Counted from the stretch's first letter, positions 17,542 to 26,360 are shown. The stretch: 46,974 bases of DNA from Maribacter sp. (GCA_020629415.1 JAHDDL010000001.1:1-46974); one strand, 5' to 3'. Numbers and translations: made by a program. Notes: generated from the sequence alone by a model not told the origin.

Positions 17542-18210
17542 TTAGTTTACCCTGAACCTAACAAAGGTTATAGGCTTTCCCTTTTCAAGATACTGATTTT
17601 CATAGAAAGTCTGTATTTCCAAAACCTCTTTAGGACTGCCTTCATTTTTGTATACATCATGGTTAGCATACAGTACCTCTAAACCAAGACCATGCAATAA
17701 GCCCAAGGTATACCCGTGCATAAACTCGCTATCTGTTTTTAGATTTACGGTACCTTCTGGTTTTAAAACTTGTTTATAGCGCTCCAAAAATACCGCATTG
17801 GTCATACGGTGCTTTGTACGCTTATATTTTATTTGCGGATCAGGAAAGGTAATCCAGATTTCAGAAACTTCGGCCGCACCAAAAATATGATCGATCAGTT
17901 CTATTTGTGTTCGTATAAAGCAAACATTGGGTAGATCACCTTCAATAGCTTCTTTGGCTCCTTTCCAAAAACGGGCACCTTTGATATCTATACCAATAAA
18001 ATTCTTGTTTGGAAATTTCTTTGCCAAGCCAACGGTATACTCGCCCTTACCACAACCCAATTCTAAAACAATAGGATTGTCATTTTTAAAGTGTGTATTC
18101 CATTTTCCCTTTAATGGAAAACCACCTACCACCTCTTCTCTTGTTGGCTGAATTACATTTGAAAACGTTTCGTTTTCCTGAAATCTTTTTAACTTATTCT
18201 TACTTCCCAC
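17542..18210 (-). CDS. trmB: tRNA (guanine46-N7)-methyltransferase TrmB
   Basis: This 222 aa protein uses S-adenosylmethionine to form m7G46 in the tRNA variable loop. The SAM-binding motif VLELGCGKGEYT, the acidic FIGIDIKG strand and the family motif ITFPDPQIKYKRTKHRM are all present. The start MGSKNKLKRFQEN is typical of flavobacterial TrmB. It is the first gene of the trmB-lysE-atl run and lies 52 bp from the end of the PhoR-like kinase gene. Confidence 0.95.
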   Translation of the reverse strand: MGSKNKLKRFQENETFSNVIQPTREEVVGGFPLKGKWNTHFKNDNPIVLELGCGKGEYTVGLAKKFPNKNFIGIDIKGARFWKGAKEAIEGDLPNVCFIRTQIELIDHIFGAAEVSEIWITFPDPQIKYKRTKHRMTNAVFLERYKQVLKPEGTVNLKTDSEFMHGYTLGLLHGLGLEVLYANHDVYKNEGSPKEVLEIQTFYENQYLEKGKPITFVRFRVN

Positions 18211-18262
18211 AATGATTACATCTAAACTGGGGCAAATCTAAGAAAAAAGCAAGGGTTAGCGT

Positions 18263-19333
18263 TTATTGTACTTCCTCTATTTGAACGATACTTTTCTCTA
18301 ATGTAAAAGAAAACTCAGATCCTACCTCTACGGCACTTTCTACGTAGATTTTTTCGCCATGTGCCTCAATGACGTGTTTTACTATGGCAAGCCCCAAGCC
18401 AGAACCGCCTTCACGACGGCTACCACTTTGATCTACCCTGTAAAAACGTTCAAAAAGTCTTGGTATGTGTACTGCAGGTATACCTTCTCCATTATCGGTC
18501 ACCCTTACAATAACCTTGTTCTTGACCAAGTCTTCTACGCTTACCTCTGTGGTACCGTTGTCATTTCCGTATTTGATAGAATTGACCAACAAATTGGTAA
18601 GTACTTGCTGAATCTTTTCTTTGTCGGCAAAGACAAATATGGGATCTGCATATTCCATATCAAAAGTAAGGGTGATATTTTTCTTGGCCGCTTTCATCTC
18701 CAAAAGATCAAATACACTTTGGATCAAATCTATAATATCAAAAGAGCTTTTTTCAAGATTAAGGTCACCAACTTCCAATTTAGTGATCAAGTCTAGATCT
18801 TTAACAATATATATTAATCTATCTACCGCCTTGTTGGCACGGGTAAGATACTTTTTCCTAATATTCTTATCTTCCATAGCACCATCTAACAAGGTTTCTA
18901 TATAACCCTGTACGGTAAACAATGGAGTTTTTAGCTCATGGGATACATTACCCAAAAAATCTTTACGGTACTCTTCCCTAATCTTTAAAGTGTCTATTTC
19001 AATTTTCTTATCCTTCGCAAATTTCTCTATCTCTTGTGTCAAGGTTCTCATATCTGTAGTTACAGGGTAAGAGAGTATGGTACTAGATTCCAGCAACTCT
19101 ACATCATCGTAAATTTTCTTGATACGCTTGTAGATGAATTTTTCAATTCTTAATTGTAGGGTAACAAAGGAAATTACAAAAAAGAACAAGGCCGCAAATA
19201 ATAAAATAGCCCAATTTATGGTGCTAAAACGCCATTGCAATAATGCCAGCACAGATATGCCGATTATTACAATGTACAGCGATGAGCGAAATGCAAAACG
19301 ATATGACTTTCTTGAACGTAACGGTGCAGCCAT
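18263..19333 (-). CDS. PhoR-like sensor histidine kinase
   Basis: This 356 aa protein has two TM helices (about 17-34 and 40-61) with a minimal loop, as in PhoR. HisKA has H132 in FLGNVSHELKTPLFT. The HATPase_c domain has NLLVNSIKYG, DNGEGIP and SGLGLAIVKHV. The start codon directly abuts the stop of the response-regulator gene, so they form one operon. The minimal sensor, the pairing with an OmpR/PhoB-type regulator and a divergent TonB receptor suggest a role in phosphate or other nutrient sensing; that is inference. Confidence 0.93.
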   Translation of the reverse strand: MAAPLRSRKSYRFAFRSSLYIVIIGISVLALLQWRFSTINWAILLFAALFFFVISFVTLQLRIEKFIYKRIKKIYDDVELLESSTILSYPVTTDMRTLTQEIEKFAKDKKIEIDTLKIREEYRKDFLGNVSHELKTPLFTVQGYIETLLDGAMEDKNIRKKYLTRANKAVDRLIYIVKDLDLITKLEVGDLNLEKSSFDIIDLIQSVFDLLEMKAAKKNITLTFDMEYADPIFVFADKEKIQQVLTNLLVNSIKYGNDNGTTEVSVEDLVKNKVIVRVTDNGEGIPAVHIPRLFERFYRVDQSGSRREGGSGLGLAIVKHVIEAHGEKIYVESAVEVGSEFSFTLEKSIVQIEEVQ

Positions 19334-20020
19334 CTAGAGTACAAACTTATAACCTACCCCTTTAACAGTTTTAAAATGATCCTCACCTATTTTCTCACGA
19401 AGTTTTCTAATGTGTACATCTATGGTACGACCACCAACAACAACTTCATTACCCCAAACTTTATCAAGAATTACCTCTCTTTTAAAAACTTTGCTAGGTT
19501 TTGAAGTTAATAAAGCTAGAAGTTCAAATTCTTTTCTAGGCAAAATAATCTCTTTACCTTTTTTAACAATCTTATATTCTTCTCTATTAATTACAATATC
19601 ACCTACTTTGGTAATATCTTCTTGGGCATTCTCTACGTTCTTCATGCGTCTTAGTAGCGCATTTACCTTACTTACCAAAACTTTTGGTTTTATTGGTTTT
19701 GTAATGTAGTCATCTGCACCCGCATCAAAACCTGCTACTTGAGAATAATCTTCCCCTCTAGCTGTTAAGAAGGTAATTATGGTGTTTTCCATACCAGGAG
19801 TTCTTCTTAGGATCTCACAAGCTTCAACACCATCCATTTCGGGCATCATTACATCCAATATTATAAGATGTGGCATTTTCTTTTTTGCCTTGGCAACACC
19901 ATCGGCACCATTCTTAGCCGTGTATACATCATATCCTTCCGCAGATAAATTATAGGCTACTATCTCTAGTATGTCCGGTTCATCATCAACTAAAAGTATT
20001 CTAATGTCCTTCTTTTTCAT
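19334..20020 (-). CDS. OmpR/PhoB-family response regulator
   Basis: This 228 aa protein has a receiver with acidic pocket DDE (12-14), phosphoacceptor D56 (IILDVMMPE), Thr in FLTARG and Lys in ITKPIKP. A winged-helix DNA-binding domain (about 135-228) follows, with KEFELLALL, GGRTIDVHIRKLREKIG and a terminal KGVGYKFVL. It belongs to the PhoB-like group of Bacteroidota regulators. OmpR/PhoB proteins bind tandem direct repeats spaced 11 bp, and such repeats lie in the divergent region at 20100-20138, where autoregulation and control of the TonB receptor are plausible. Confidence 0.93.
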   Translation of the reverse strand: MKKKDIRILLVDDEPDILEIVAYNLSAEGYDVYTAKNGADGVAKAKKKMPHLIILDVMMPEMDGVEACEILRRTPGMENTIITFLTARGEDYSQVAGFDAGADDYITKPIKPKVLVSKVNALLRRMKNVENAQEDITKVGDIVINREEYKIVKKGKEIILPRKEFELLALLTSKPSKVFKREVILDKVWGNEVVVGGRTIDVHIRKLREKIGEDHFKTVKGVGYKFVL

Positions 20021-20080
20021 GGTTTTAAAATTAGATTGATTGGCTCAAAAGTAAAGATAATACTATTACTGCAAAGCCAG

Positions 20081-20138
20081 TTAACATTGATTTAATGTAG
20101 TAACATTTAGATAACATTAACAAAATAAATGTTTAACA
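20081..20138. promoter_or_regulatory. Candidate PhoB-type box: TAACA direct repeats in 11-bp register
   Basis: TAACA starts at 20101, 20112 and 20134, so the spacings are 11 and 22 bp. A fourth TAACA at 20082 is out of register by 19 bp. The cluster lies in the 184-bp region between the PhoB-like gene and the TonB receptor gene. B. subtilis PhoP and E. coli PhoB both use 11-bp-spaced direct repeats (TTAACA-like and CTGTCAT). The similarity is visible in the sequence; binding is inferred. Confidence 0.45.
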
Positions 20139-20204
20139 TGGATCTAACCCGAAGATTACAACCTCTCTCTTTCTTTGCCGCTGATTAAAGAATCAATATA
20201 TATA

Positions 20205-23033
20205 ATGAACAAATTACTAATTTTTGCATCCCTTATTGTTACTATTATTTCAAATGCTCAAGACACGGGAAGCATTGTCGGAACACTTACTGACAAAGAA
20301 TTGAACAACGAGCCATTACCATTTGCAAACGTATTATTAAAAGGTACCACAAAGGGTACCACTTCAGATTTTGACGGCTTATACGAGATATCGGCTATTG
20401 AGCCCGGGACTTATACTGTAACATTTAGTTATTTAGGTTACGAGACGGTTGAAATTCCTAATGTAGAAATTATAGCAGGAAAGGTTACTACAATTGATGT
20501 CCCCTTAAGTGCATCGCAAGGTGTATCACTTGATGAAGTAACAGTGACAACTGTAGCGCGAAAAGATTCTGAAACAGCTCTTCTTTTGGATCAGAAAAAA
20601 GCTATTGAAATTAAAGAGAGCATAGGTGCCGTAGAGCTTGCTAAAATTGGGGTATCAGATGCAGCAACAGCAACTACAAAAATATCAGGGGTTTCTAGTA
20701 GTGAAGCTTCTGGAGATGTATTTGTACGAGGTTTGGGCGATAGATATTTATCCTCTACTTTAAACGGACTTCCCGTACCATCTGATGACATTGATAAAAA
20801 GAACATCAACCTTTCTTTGTTTCCTACACGTGTTCTACAAAATGTAAGTATCAGTAAAACCTACGGTGTTGAAGGATCTGCCGATCAAGCCTCTGGTAAT
20901 GTAAACATTACTTCTAGAGAATTAGCGGGTTCAAGTGAACTTGCTATCGGAGTTTCCGGAGGAGTAAATTCAAATGTTGTGAAAAGCGGCGTGTATGACA
21001 ACTTTAAAATATCGCAGAATAGCAAGAATACTACATTTGGGTTCTACGACCAAAACCTATCTACGCAACAACTGATCACCAATCAAGGATGGAACACTTT
21101 AAGACAGGAAAACCCTATAGATTATTCCATGTCCATTGCAGCTGGTAAAAAAATTGCAGATAAACTTGCCGTTTTCTTTACAGCTTCACACTCAAGGTCT
21201 TTTGAGCATAGAGAAGGTTTGTTCAGACAATTCAGGTCTAATTTTATTGACGACACCATTACCGATGCTACAACTTACCAAAAGAAAATTGTCAACACGG
21301 CATTACTTGACCTTACTTACTTGGCCAATGCCAAACATAAAATTAAATCCAGTACCTTTTTTGTAAACAAATTGGATGAGAATGTTTTTGAAGGCGGACG
21401 TAACGGGGAAGCAACAATCTTTGAAGAAACTAGTCCTAGCGAAGGTCTTTTCCAATTTATTAGAGATCAAAATACAAAACAAACCAGACTATTGGTAACC
21501 CAGCTAATAGGTAGACACCAAATAGGCGAAAAAAACACATTGCAATGGGCTGCAGGATATAATTTACTAAATGCCAATGAACCAAATAGAATTAGAAACG
21601 AAGTAAACTTTGACCCAGACGGTACACTTGTTCAATTAGGTAGAAATGGTGGTTTTCAACAACGTAAGTCTAGCCAAGAAATCGATGACAAAGAATTTAG
21701 TGCCTTTTTAAAAGACGAACTAAAAATTATTGACGAAGACACCAAGAACTTTAAATTAAACTTTGGTATTTCCTATAGAAACAAAGAGCGTGATTTTAGT
21801 TCGGAATTCGTTGGTGTAGAAGAAATAAGTACCAACGCAGTAAACCCAACATCTATAGATAATCTTGGTGCTATTTTCCGTCAATCTTACTTTGACGTCG
21901 GTCTGTTAGAAATTAATCTTTTAGGTTCAAATGCAAATGGCGAAAGAAAAGATATCTATCTAGGTACACTAGATTCTAAGGCTGCATTCTTTTCTTTTAA
22001 TGTAGGTCTTGATAAATGGAATTTTGACGCCGGTCTTAGATTTCAGAGAGATGAAATTGAAGTTGCATATGATATAGGTAACCTATCACCTAGAACAGGA
22101 GAAAGTAACCAAGATTACAGCAATTTCTACCCAAGCCTAAATATTAAATACACCATTAACGAACTGCATGCGTTACGTTTAGCGGTTAGCCGTACTATTA
22201 CACTTCCGGAATTTAAGGAAATTGCACCTTTCAGTTATGTATCTCCAACAGGACAAATAAGTCGTGGTAACCCAGATTTGATCGCATCAAAAGATATTAA
22301 TATGGACTTAAAGTGGGAGTATTTTCCATCTGCAGGTCAATTAGTTTCTGTCGCCGCGTTCTACAAAGATATATCTGACCCGATCAACAGAGTAAGAGAA
22401 AGAGGTTCCGCAGGAATATTCTCTTACTTCAATTCAGGCGAAAAAGCTGAAATTTTCGGTCTTGAAGCAGAAACTAAAATAGATTTAGTTACACCTGCAT
22501 ACGACGACGACAATGGTTCTGAATCTGGTTACAATTTAAATATGGTATTAAATGTAACCCGTATGTGGCACCAACAAGACTTAAAAGAAATCTATAATGA
22601 AAACGGCAACTTACTTCGAAGCTTTCAATATAAAGGAATTACCGAAACCGATTTACAAGGTGCTTCAGACTGGATTTTTAACACAAGTTTGAATTTTGAT
22701 ACTGCCGGTGACAACCCATTTGCTGCATCTTTAAATGCCAATTACGCTTCCGATAAAATCTACTCTTTAGGCGTACCAACCGACCAAACTAACAGAGATA
22801 TTTTTTATGACGATGCTATTATTGAAAATGGCTTCGTTGTGTTGAACGCTCAAATAAGCAAAGAATTCGGAAAGCACATAAAAGTAAGTCTTACAGGAAA
22901 AAATTTATTAAATCCTGAAATTAAACAAACTCAGTTAATTAAAAGCCCGATAACAAATATTGAAACTGAACAAACCGTAAGCTCATATTCAACAGGTATG
23001 GGTATTAGCTTAGGTCTTAATTACAAATTTTAA
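20205..23033 (+). CDS. TonB-dependent outer-membrane receptor
   Basis: From the ATG at 20205 this is 942 aa; an upstream TTG at 20175 would only extend it before the signal peptide MNKLLIFASLIVTIISNA|Q. A CarboxypepD_reg-like domain (about 22-110; GTTSDFDGLYEI) precedes the plug (about 115-245), which carries the family signature VFVRGLGDRYLSSTLNGLP and SADQASGNVNI. A 22-strand barrel ends with an aromatic-terminated strand (LGLNYKF). It imports a ligand across the outer membrane using TonB energy. A duplicated lipoprotein gene follows after 54 bp and a PhoB-like regulator gene is divergent. It is not a SusC of a SusCD pair, since no SusD follows. The ligand is unknown. Confidence 0.93.
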   Translation: MNKLLIFASLIVTIISNAQDTGSIVGTLTDKELNNEPLPFANVLLKGTTKGTTSDFDGLYEISAIEPGTYTVTFSYLGYETVEIPNVEIIAGKVTTIDVPLSASQGVSLDEVTVTTVARKDSETALLLDQKKAIEIKESIGAVELAKIGVSDAATATTKISGVSSSEASGDVFVRGLGDRYLSSTLNGLPVPSDDIDKKNINLSLFPTRVLQNVSISKTYGVEGSADQASGNVNITSRELAGSSELAIGVSGGVNSNVVKSGVYDNFKISQNSKNTTFGFYDQNLSTQQLITNQGWNTLRQENPIDYSMSIAAGKKIADKLAVFFTASHSRSFEHREGLFRQFRSNFIDDTITDATTYQKKIVNTALLDLTYLANAKHKIKSSTFFVNKLDENVFEGGRNGEATIFEETSPSEGLFQFIRDQNTKQTRLLVTQLIGRHQIGEKNTLQWAAGYNLLNANEPNRIRNEVNFDPDGTLVQLGRNGGFQQRKSSQEIDDKEFSAFLKDELKIIDEDTKNFKLNFGISYRNKERDFSSEFVGVEEISTNAVNPTSIDNLGAIFRQSYFDVGLLEINLLGSNANGERKDIYLGTLDSKAAFFSFNVGLDKWNFDAGLRFQRDEIEVAYDIGNLSPRTGESNQDYSNFYPSLNIKYTINELHALRLAVSRTITLPEFKEIAPFSYVSPTGQISRGNPDLIASKDINMDLKWEYFPSAGQLVSVAAFYKDISDPINRVRERGSAGIFSYFNSGEKAEIFGLEAETKIDLVTPAYDDDNGSESGYNLNMVLNVTRMWHQQDLKEIYNENGNLLRSFQYKGITETDLQGASDWIFNTSLNFDTAGDNPFAASLNANYASDKIYSLGVPTDQTNRDIFYDDAIIENGFVVLNAQISKEFGKHIKVSLTGKNLLNPEIKQTQLIKSPITNIETEQTVSSYSTGMGISLGLNYKF

Positions 23034-23087
23034 TTAGATCACTCAATAATCACTAATCTTTAATTTTAATTCTTTAAAATGTTTATT

Positions 23088-25142
23088 ATGAAATTGAAAA
23101 CAAGAAATTTTGTAAAAGTTTTTGCTCTAGCAGCAGCTATTACTTTTGCTAGCTGTAGTAATGACGACAATGATCCAGATGATGGACCAGATGCGGTTGC
23201 CCCTACATGTACCGATGGTATAAAAAATGGTGATGAAACAGGAGTTGATTGCGGTGGTTCTTGTACTGCATGCGAAGCAACAAACCCAGAAGAAAGTACT
23301 ACTTTAACTGGACAATTATCAGAAGAAAGAACTCTTGACGCCTCTAAAACTTATACACTGGAAAAAAACTACAGTATTGAAGCTGGGGGTAAATTAATAA
23401 TACCTGCAGGTACTGTTATTAATGCAACAGTTGAGTCTGGTGATGAAACTGAAACTTATATCGTTGTTCAAAGAGGTGGAGAAATAGATGTACAGGGTAC
23501 AGCTGCTGCGCCGGTAATTATGCAATCTACAGGTGGCGAAGCAGGTCAATGGGGTGGTTTGGTATTATTAGGAGATGCCACTACTACTGAAGGTGTTGAT
23601 GCTACTGCAGAAGTTGGAAACTTTAAATATGGTGGATCTAACGATGCCGATAATTCCGGATCAATCAGCTACTTGATCATAAAACATGCAGGTGCTCAGA
23701 TTAACGCCGAATCTCAGTATAACGGGCTTACATTATATGCTGTAGGTTCTGAAACCAGTATTGATAACGTTGCAATGATCGACGGTGATGATGATGGTGT
23801 TGAGTTTTTTGGAGGAACTGTTTCTGCTTCTAACTTATATTTCGAAAACAACCAAGATGATTCTATCGACTGGACAGAAGGTTGGAACGGTACTGTAACC
23901 AATGCTTACGTACTTCATACAAAAGAAGGTTTCTCAACTGCAGTTGAGGCTGATAAAGCTAACGGAAACCCTAGTTTAATAAACTTTACCGCTGTTTCAA
24001 CCGTTGGTGGTACGGCTTTACAGTTCAAAGCTACTTCTGGCGCTACCATTACAGGTCTTTCTTTAAGTGGTTACGAAACTTCTATAGACATGAAAGACGA
24101 TGGTCCTTTGGCTAATGTTGTCATTGAAGGCGAAGCTGGTAATCCAGATAATAGCTACAATGCAAATGCAACTGTAGACGTTGCAATTTTTGATTGGGTA
24201 AATACAGATGCAGCTGTAGGGAGCAGCATTTTGACAGGAAACTTAACCAACGACCTTACCTTAGATGCAAGCATCAACTACCTATTATCAAAAAATTATA
24301 GTGTTGAGGATGGCGCTACGCTAACCATTCCTGCAGGTACAACTATTAGTGCACAAGTTGAGTCTGGTGACGAAACTGAAACTTACATCGTTGTTCAACG
24401 TGGAGGTAAAATTGTAATTGAAGGTACAGAAGCGAATCCTGTTGTAATGACTTCAACCAATAACAACCCTGGAGATTGGGGAGGTTTGGTAATTTTAGGA
24501 GATGCAACTACTACTGAAGGTATAGATGCTACTGCCGAGGTAGGTGATTTCAAATACGGTGGTACTAACGATACAGACAACTCTGGTTCCATAAGCTACT
24601 TGATTATTAAAAATGCAGGAGCACAAATCAATGCCGAGTCTCAGTATAACGGTCTTACTCTTTATGCTGTAGGTTCTGAAACAACTATTGACAACGTTGC
24701 AATGATCGACGGTGAAGATGATGGTGTTGAGTTCTTTGGCGGCACAGTTTCGGCTTCAAACTTATACTTTGAAAACAACCAAGATGATTCTATTGACTGG
24801 ACAGAAGGTTGGAACGGTACAGTAACAACCGCTTACGTTCTACATAATGTTGAAGGTTTCTCAACTGCTGTGGAAGCTGATAAAGCTAACGGAAACCCTA
24901 AGTTAATTGACTTTACCGCTGTCTCTACAGTTGGTGGTACTGCTTTACAATTTAAAGCGACTTCTGGGGCCACATTGACAAACGTAAGTCTAGTTGGTTA
25001 TGATACAAATGTAGACATGAAAGACAATGGTCCTTTGGAAAATGTAATTGTGGACGGAACTGCCCTTACTACAACTGAAGATGACGTTTTCAACGGAACT
25101 GCAGTTGATGTTACAATTTTTGCTTGGGCAACCGGCAACTAA
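23088..25142 (+). CDS. Lipoprotein with duplicated beta-helix-like domain
   Basis: From ATG 23088 this is 684 aa; an ATG at 23079 adds three residues. The signal peptide ends in lipobox FASC, followed by SNDDND-type acidic residues that in Bacteroidota favour surface export. A Cys-rich linker, CTDGIKNGDETGVDCGG with SCTAC, follows. Two about 300-residue halves (76-376 and 385-685 in the longer numbering) are offset by 309 residues and share long identical stretches such as GAQINAESQYNGLTLYAVGS. The pattern suggests right-handed beta-helices. It probably partners the TonB receptor immediately upstream, for example in surface ligand capture (inference). Confidence 0.85.
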   Translation: MKLKTRNFVKVFALAAAITFASCSNDDNDPDDGPDAVAPTCTDGIKNGDETGVDCGGSCTACEATNPEESTTLTGQLSEERTLDASKTYTLEKNYSIEAGGKLIIPAGTVINATVESGDETETYIVVQRGGEIDVQGTAAAPVIMQSTGGEAGQWGGLVLLGDATTTEGVDATAEVGNFKYGGSNDADNSGSISYLIIKHAGAQINAESQYNGLTLYAVGSETSIDNVAMIDGDDDGVEFFGGTVSASNLYFENNQDDSIDWTEGWNGTVTNAYVLHTKEGFSTAVEADKANGNPSLINFTAVSTVGGTALQFKATSGATITGLSLSGYETSIDMKDDGPLANVVIEGEAGNPDNSYNANATVDVAIFDWVNTDAAVGSSILTGNLTNDLTLDASINYLLSKNYSVEDGATLTIPAGTTISAQVESGDETETYIVVQRGGKIVIEGTEANPVVMTSTNNNPGDWGGLVILGDATTTEGIDATAEVGDFKYGGTNDTDNSGSISYLIIKNAGAQINAESQYNGLTLYAVGSETTIDNVAMIDGEDDGVEFFGGTVSASNLYFENNQDDSIDWTEGWNGTVTTAYVLHNVEGFSTAVEADKANGNPKLIDFTAVSTVGGTALQFKATSGATLTNVSLVGYDTNVDMKDNGPLENVIVDGTALTTTEDDVFNGTAVDVTIFAWATGN

Positions 25143-25166
25143 TTAACAGTATTATATTCTATTTAA

Positions 25167-25191
25167 AAGCCCGCAAATAGCGGGCTTTTTT
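25167..25191 (+). terminator. Rho-independent terminator after the lipoprotein gene
   Basis: A perfect stem AAGCCCGC / GCGGGCTT with loop AAATA is followed by a T run. It lies 24 bp after the stop at 25142 and ends the TonB receptor-lipoprotein transcript. Confidence 0.9.
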
Positions 25192-25271
25192 GATTAAAAA
25201 TATTCTTACAATCCAGGACTACACGCAAGTTACAAGCCCAATAAAACAGGTAGCTCAAGTCATAAATAGTG

Positions 25272-25313
25272 TATTTCATCGATTATTTTGCATTTCATCG
25301 ATCTTTTCACAAT
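25272..25313 (+). promoter_or_regulatory. Upstream motif shared by the two mini sorting-domain genes, copy 1
   Basis: The block contains two direct ATTTCATCGAT repeats, at 25273-25283 and 25292-25302, followed by CTTTTCACAA. A related arrangement, GTATTTCATTGA followed by CTTTCACAA, occurs at 25863-25899 ahead of the second mini gene. It could be a shared operator or the trace of duplication of the whole gene with its promoter. Confidence 0.4.
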
Positions 25314-25351
25314 ATCTCCTCCTACAAAAACACAAGAGCGTGTTAAATTCC

Positions 25352-25359
25352 TATATTTG
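25352..25359 (+). promoter_or_regulatory. Bacteroidota -7 box (TATATTTG) for the first mini sorting-domain gene
   Basis: An exact match to TAnnTTTG, the known -7 element of the Bacteroidota primary sigma factor, lies 27 bp before the ATG at 25387. No clear -33 TTTG is seen, so the call is moderate. Confidence 0.45.
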
Positions 25360-25386
25360 TGGCATAGCATTTGTAACCAGCTATAT

Positions 25387-25695
25387 ATGAAGCACCTTTA
25401 CCTAATCCTCTTCTTTTTTATTATTTCTTTCAGCTATGGGCAAAGTACCCAAAGCAATGGGGATATTGATGGTTTTAATATGTATCCAAATCCGGTTACA
25501 ACAGGTAAAGTATTTATTTCTACAAACCTTAATGCTCCCAAAGAAATTTTCATCTATGATGTATTTGGTACATTATTGCTCAAAACTACCATCTTAGGAA
25601 AAGAATTAAATCTTTCTGATTTAGATGCCGGTGTTTACGTATTACGTGTTCTTGAAAAGAACAAGATGTGCACCCGTAAGTTGATCGTTAAGTAA
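25387..25695 (+). CDS. Small secreted protein: signal peptide plus T9SS type A sorting domain only (1)
   Basis: This 102 aa protein has signal peptide MKHLYLILFFFIISFSYG|Q. After a linker of about 15 residues it is entirely a T9SS C-terminal sorting domain: FNMYPNPVTTGKVFI, IYDVFGTLLLKT, LDAGVYVLRV and the terminal TRKLIVK. Normally such a domain is the tail of a large secreted enzyme. Here no cargo remains upstream in frame. It is paralogous to the gene at 25963. The ATG at 25387 is chosen because it begins a clean signal peptide. The function is unknown; it may be a degenerate remnant or a real CTD mini-protein. Confidence 0.85.
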   Translation: MKHLYLILFFFIISFSYGQSTQSNGDIDGFNMYPNPVTTGKVFISTNLNAPKEIFIYDVFGTLLLKTTILGKELNLSDLDAGVYVLRVLEKNKMCTRKLIVK

Positions 25696-25862
25696 AAAAC
25701 CTCTAAGAAAATCTACATAATAATAGGTTTAAATTTAGTGTTGATTTCTACTTAAGCACAGGTTATTTTATGATATACCGAACAAGATCAGCATCAGTTT
25801 CCTTCTTAATCAGTAAAATTCAATATCGGTCAAATACACGTTTTTACGACGAAATACTCCGC

Positions 25863-25899
25863 GTATTTCATTGACCTACATAAATTTACCTTTCACAAC
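25863..25899 (+). promoter_or_regulatory. Upstream motif shared by the two mini sorting-domain genes, copy 2
   Basis: GTATTTCATTGA is followed by an AATTT and then CTTTCACAACAT. It lies about 100 bp before the ATG at 25963. It parallels the block at 25272-25313, which lies about 115 bp before the first mini gene. Only one ATTTCAT repeat is present here. Confidence 0.35.
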
Positions 25900-25962
25900 A
25901 TTTTCAGTGTTCTAGTTACACTTCTATATACCTTTATAGTGTTGATCCCAAATCAATACAAA

Positions 25963-26286
25963 ATGAAAAAAATCTACTTTATGCTATTTATGGTAGTCTC
26001 CGTTGGTTTATATGCCCAAGACACTATAGATGTCAACAACCTACGTAAAGATGAAATTTCCGGTTTTAAATTATACCCAAACCCAGCAATTGCAGATGTG
26101 GTTTATGTAACCACCCAGCAGAATTCATTTAAAGAAGTAAGAATCTATGATGTATTCGGTGAATTGGTATTGACCGAAAAATTATCTGCAAAAGCCATGA
26201 ACATCTCTAGATTATCACCAGGCGTATATGTAGTTCAAGTAACTGAAAATGGTAATTCTTTTACCCGTAAGCTAGTAGTTAAATAG
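25963..26286 (+). CDS. Small secreted protein: signal peptide plus T9SS type A sorting domain only (2)
   Basis: This 107 aa protein has signal peptide MKKIYFMLFMVVSVGLYA|Q, a short linker and a complete T9SS type A sorting domain: FKLYPNPAIADVVYV, IYDVFGELVLTE, LSPGVYVVQV and the terminal FTRKLVVK. It is clearly paralogous to the protein at 25387, sharing IYDVFG and the TRKL-VK ending. The ATG at 25963 begins the signal peptide; an earlier in-frame start at 25939 is unlikely. The T9SS would cleave or anchor this domain, leaving almost nothing as cargo. Confidence 0.85.
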   Translation: MKKIYFMLFMVVSVGLYAQDTIDVNNLRKDEISGFKLYPNPAIADVVYVTTQQNSFKEVRIYDVFGELVLTEKLSAKAMNISRLSPGVYVVQVTENGNSFTRKLVVK

Positions 26287-26334
26287 ATAACTTACATATT
26301 CTCATCTCAAAACCATTAAAATAATTTGGTTCAG

Positions 26335-26342
26335 TACCTTTG
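26335..26342 (+). promoter_or_regulatory. Bacteroidota -7 box (TACCTTTG) for the LuxE-like gene
   Basis: An exact TAnnTTTG match lies 18 bp before the ATG at 26361. No -33 box is clear. Confidence 0.4.
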
Positions 26343-26360
26343 TCATAATTGATTAGGTAC

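Noticed and set aside
18359..18796. 145-residue plus-strand frame opposite the PhoR-like kinase gene
   Set aside because: It lies wholly antisense to a well-supported kinase gene and shows no recognisable protein features.
20205..25142. SusC/SusD polysaccharide-utilisation pair
   Set aside because: The lipoprotein has no SusD-type helical repeats and no glycoside hydrolase is nearby.
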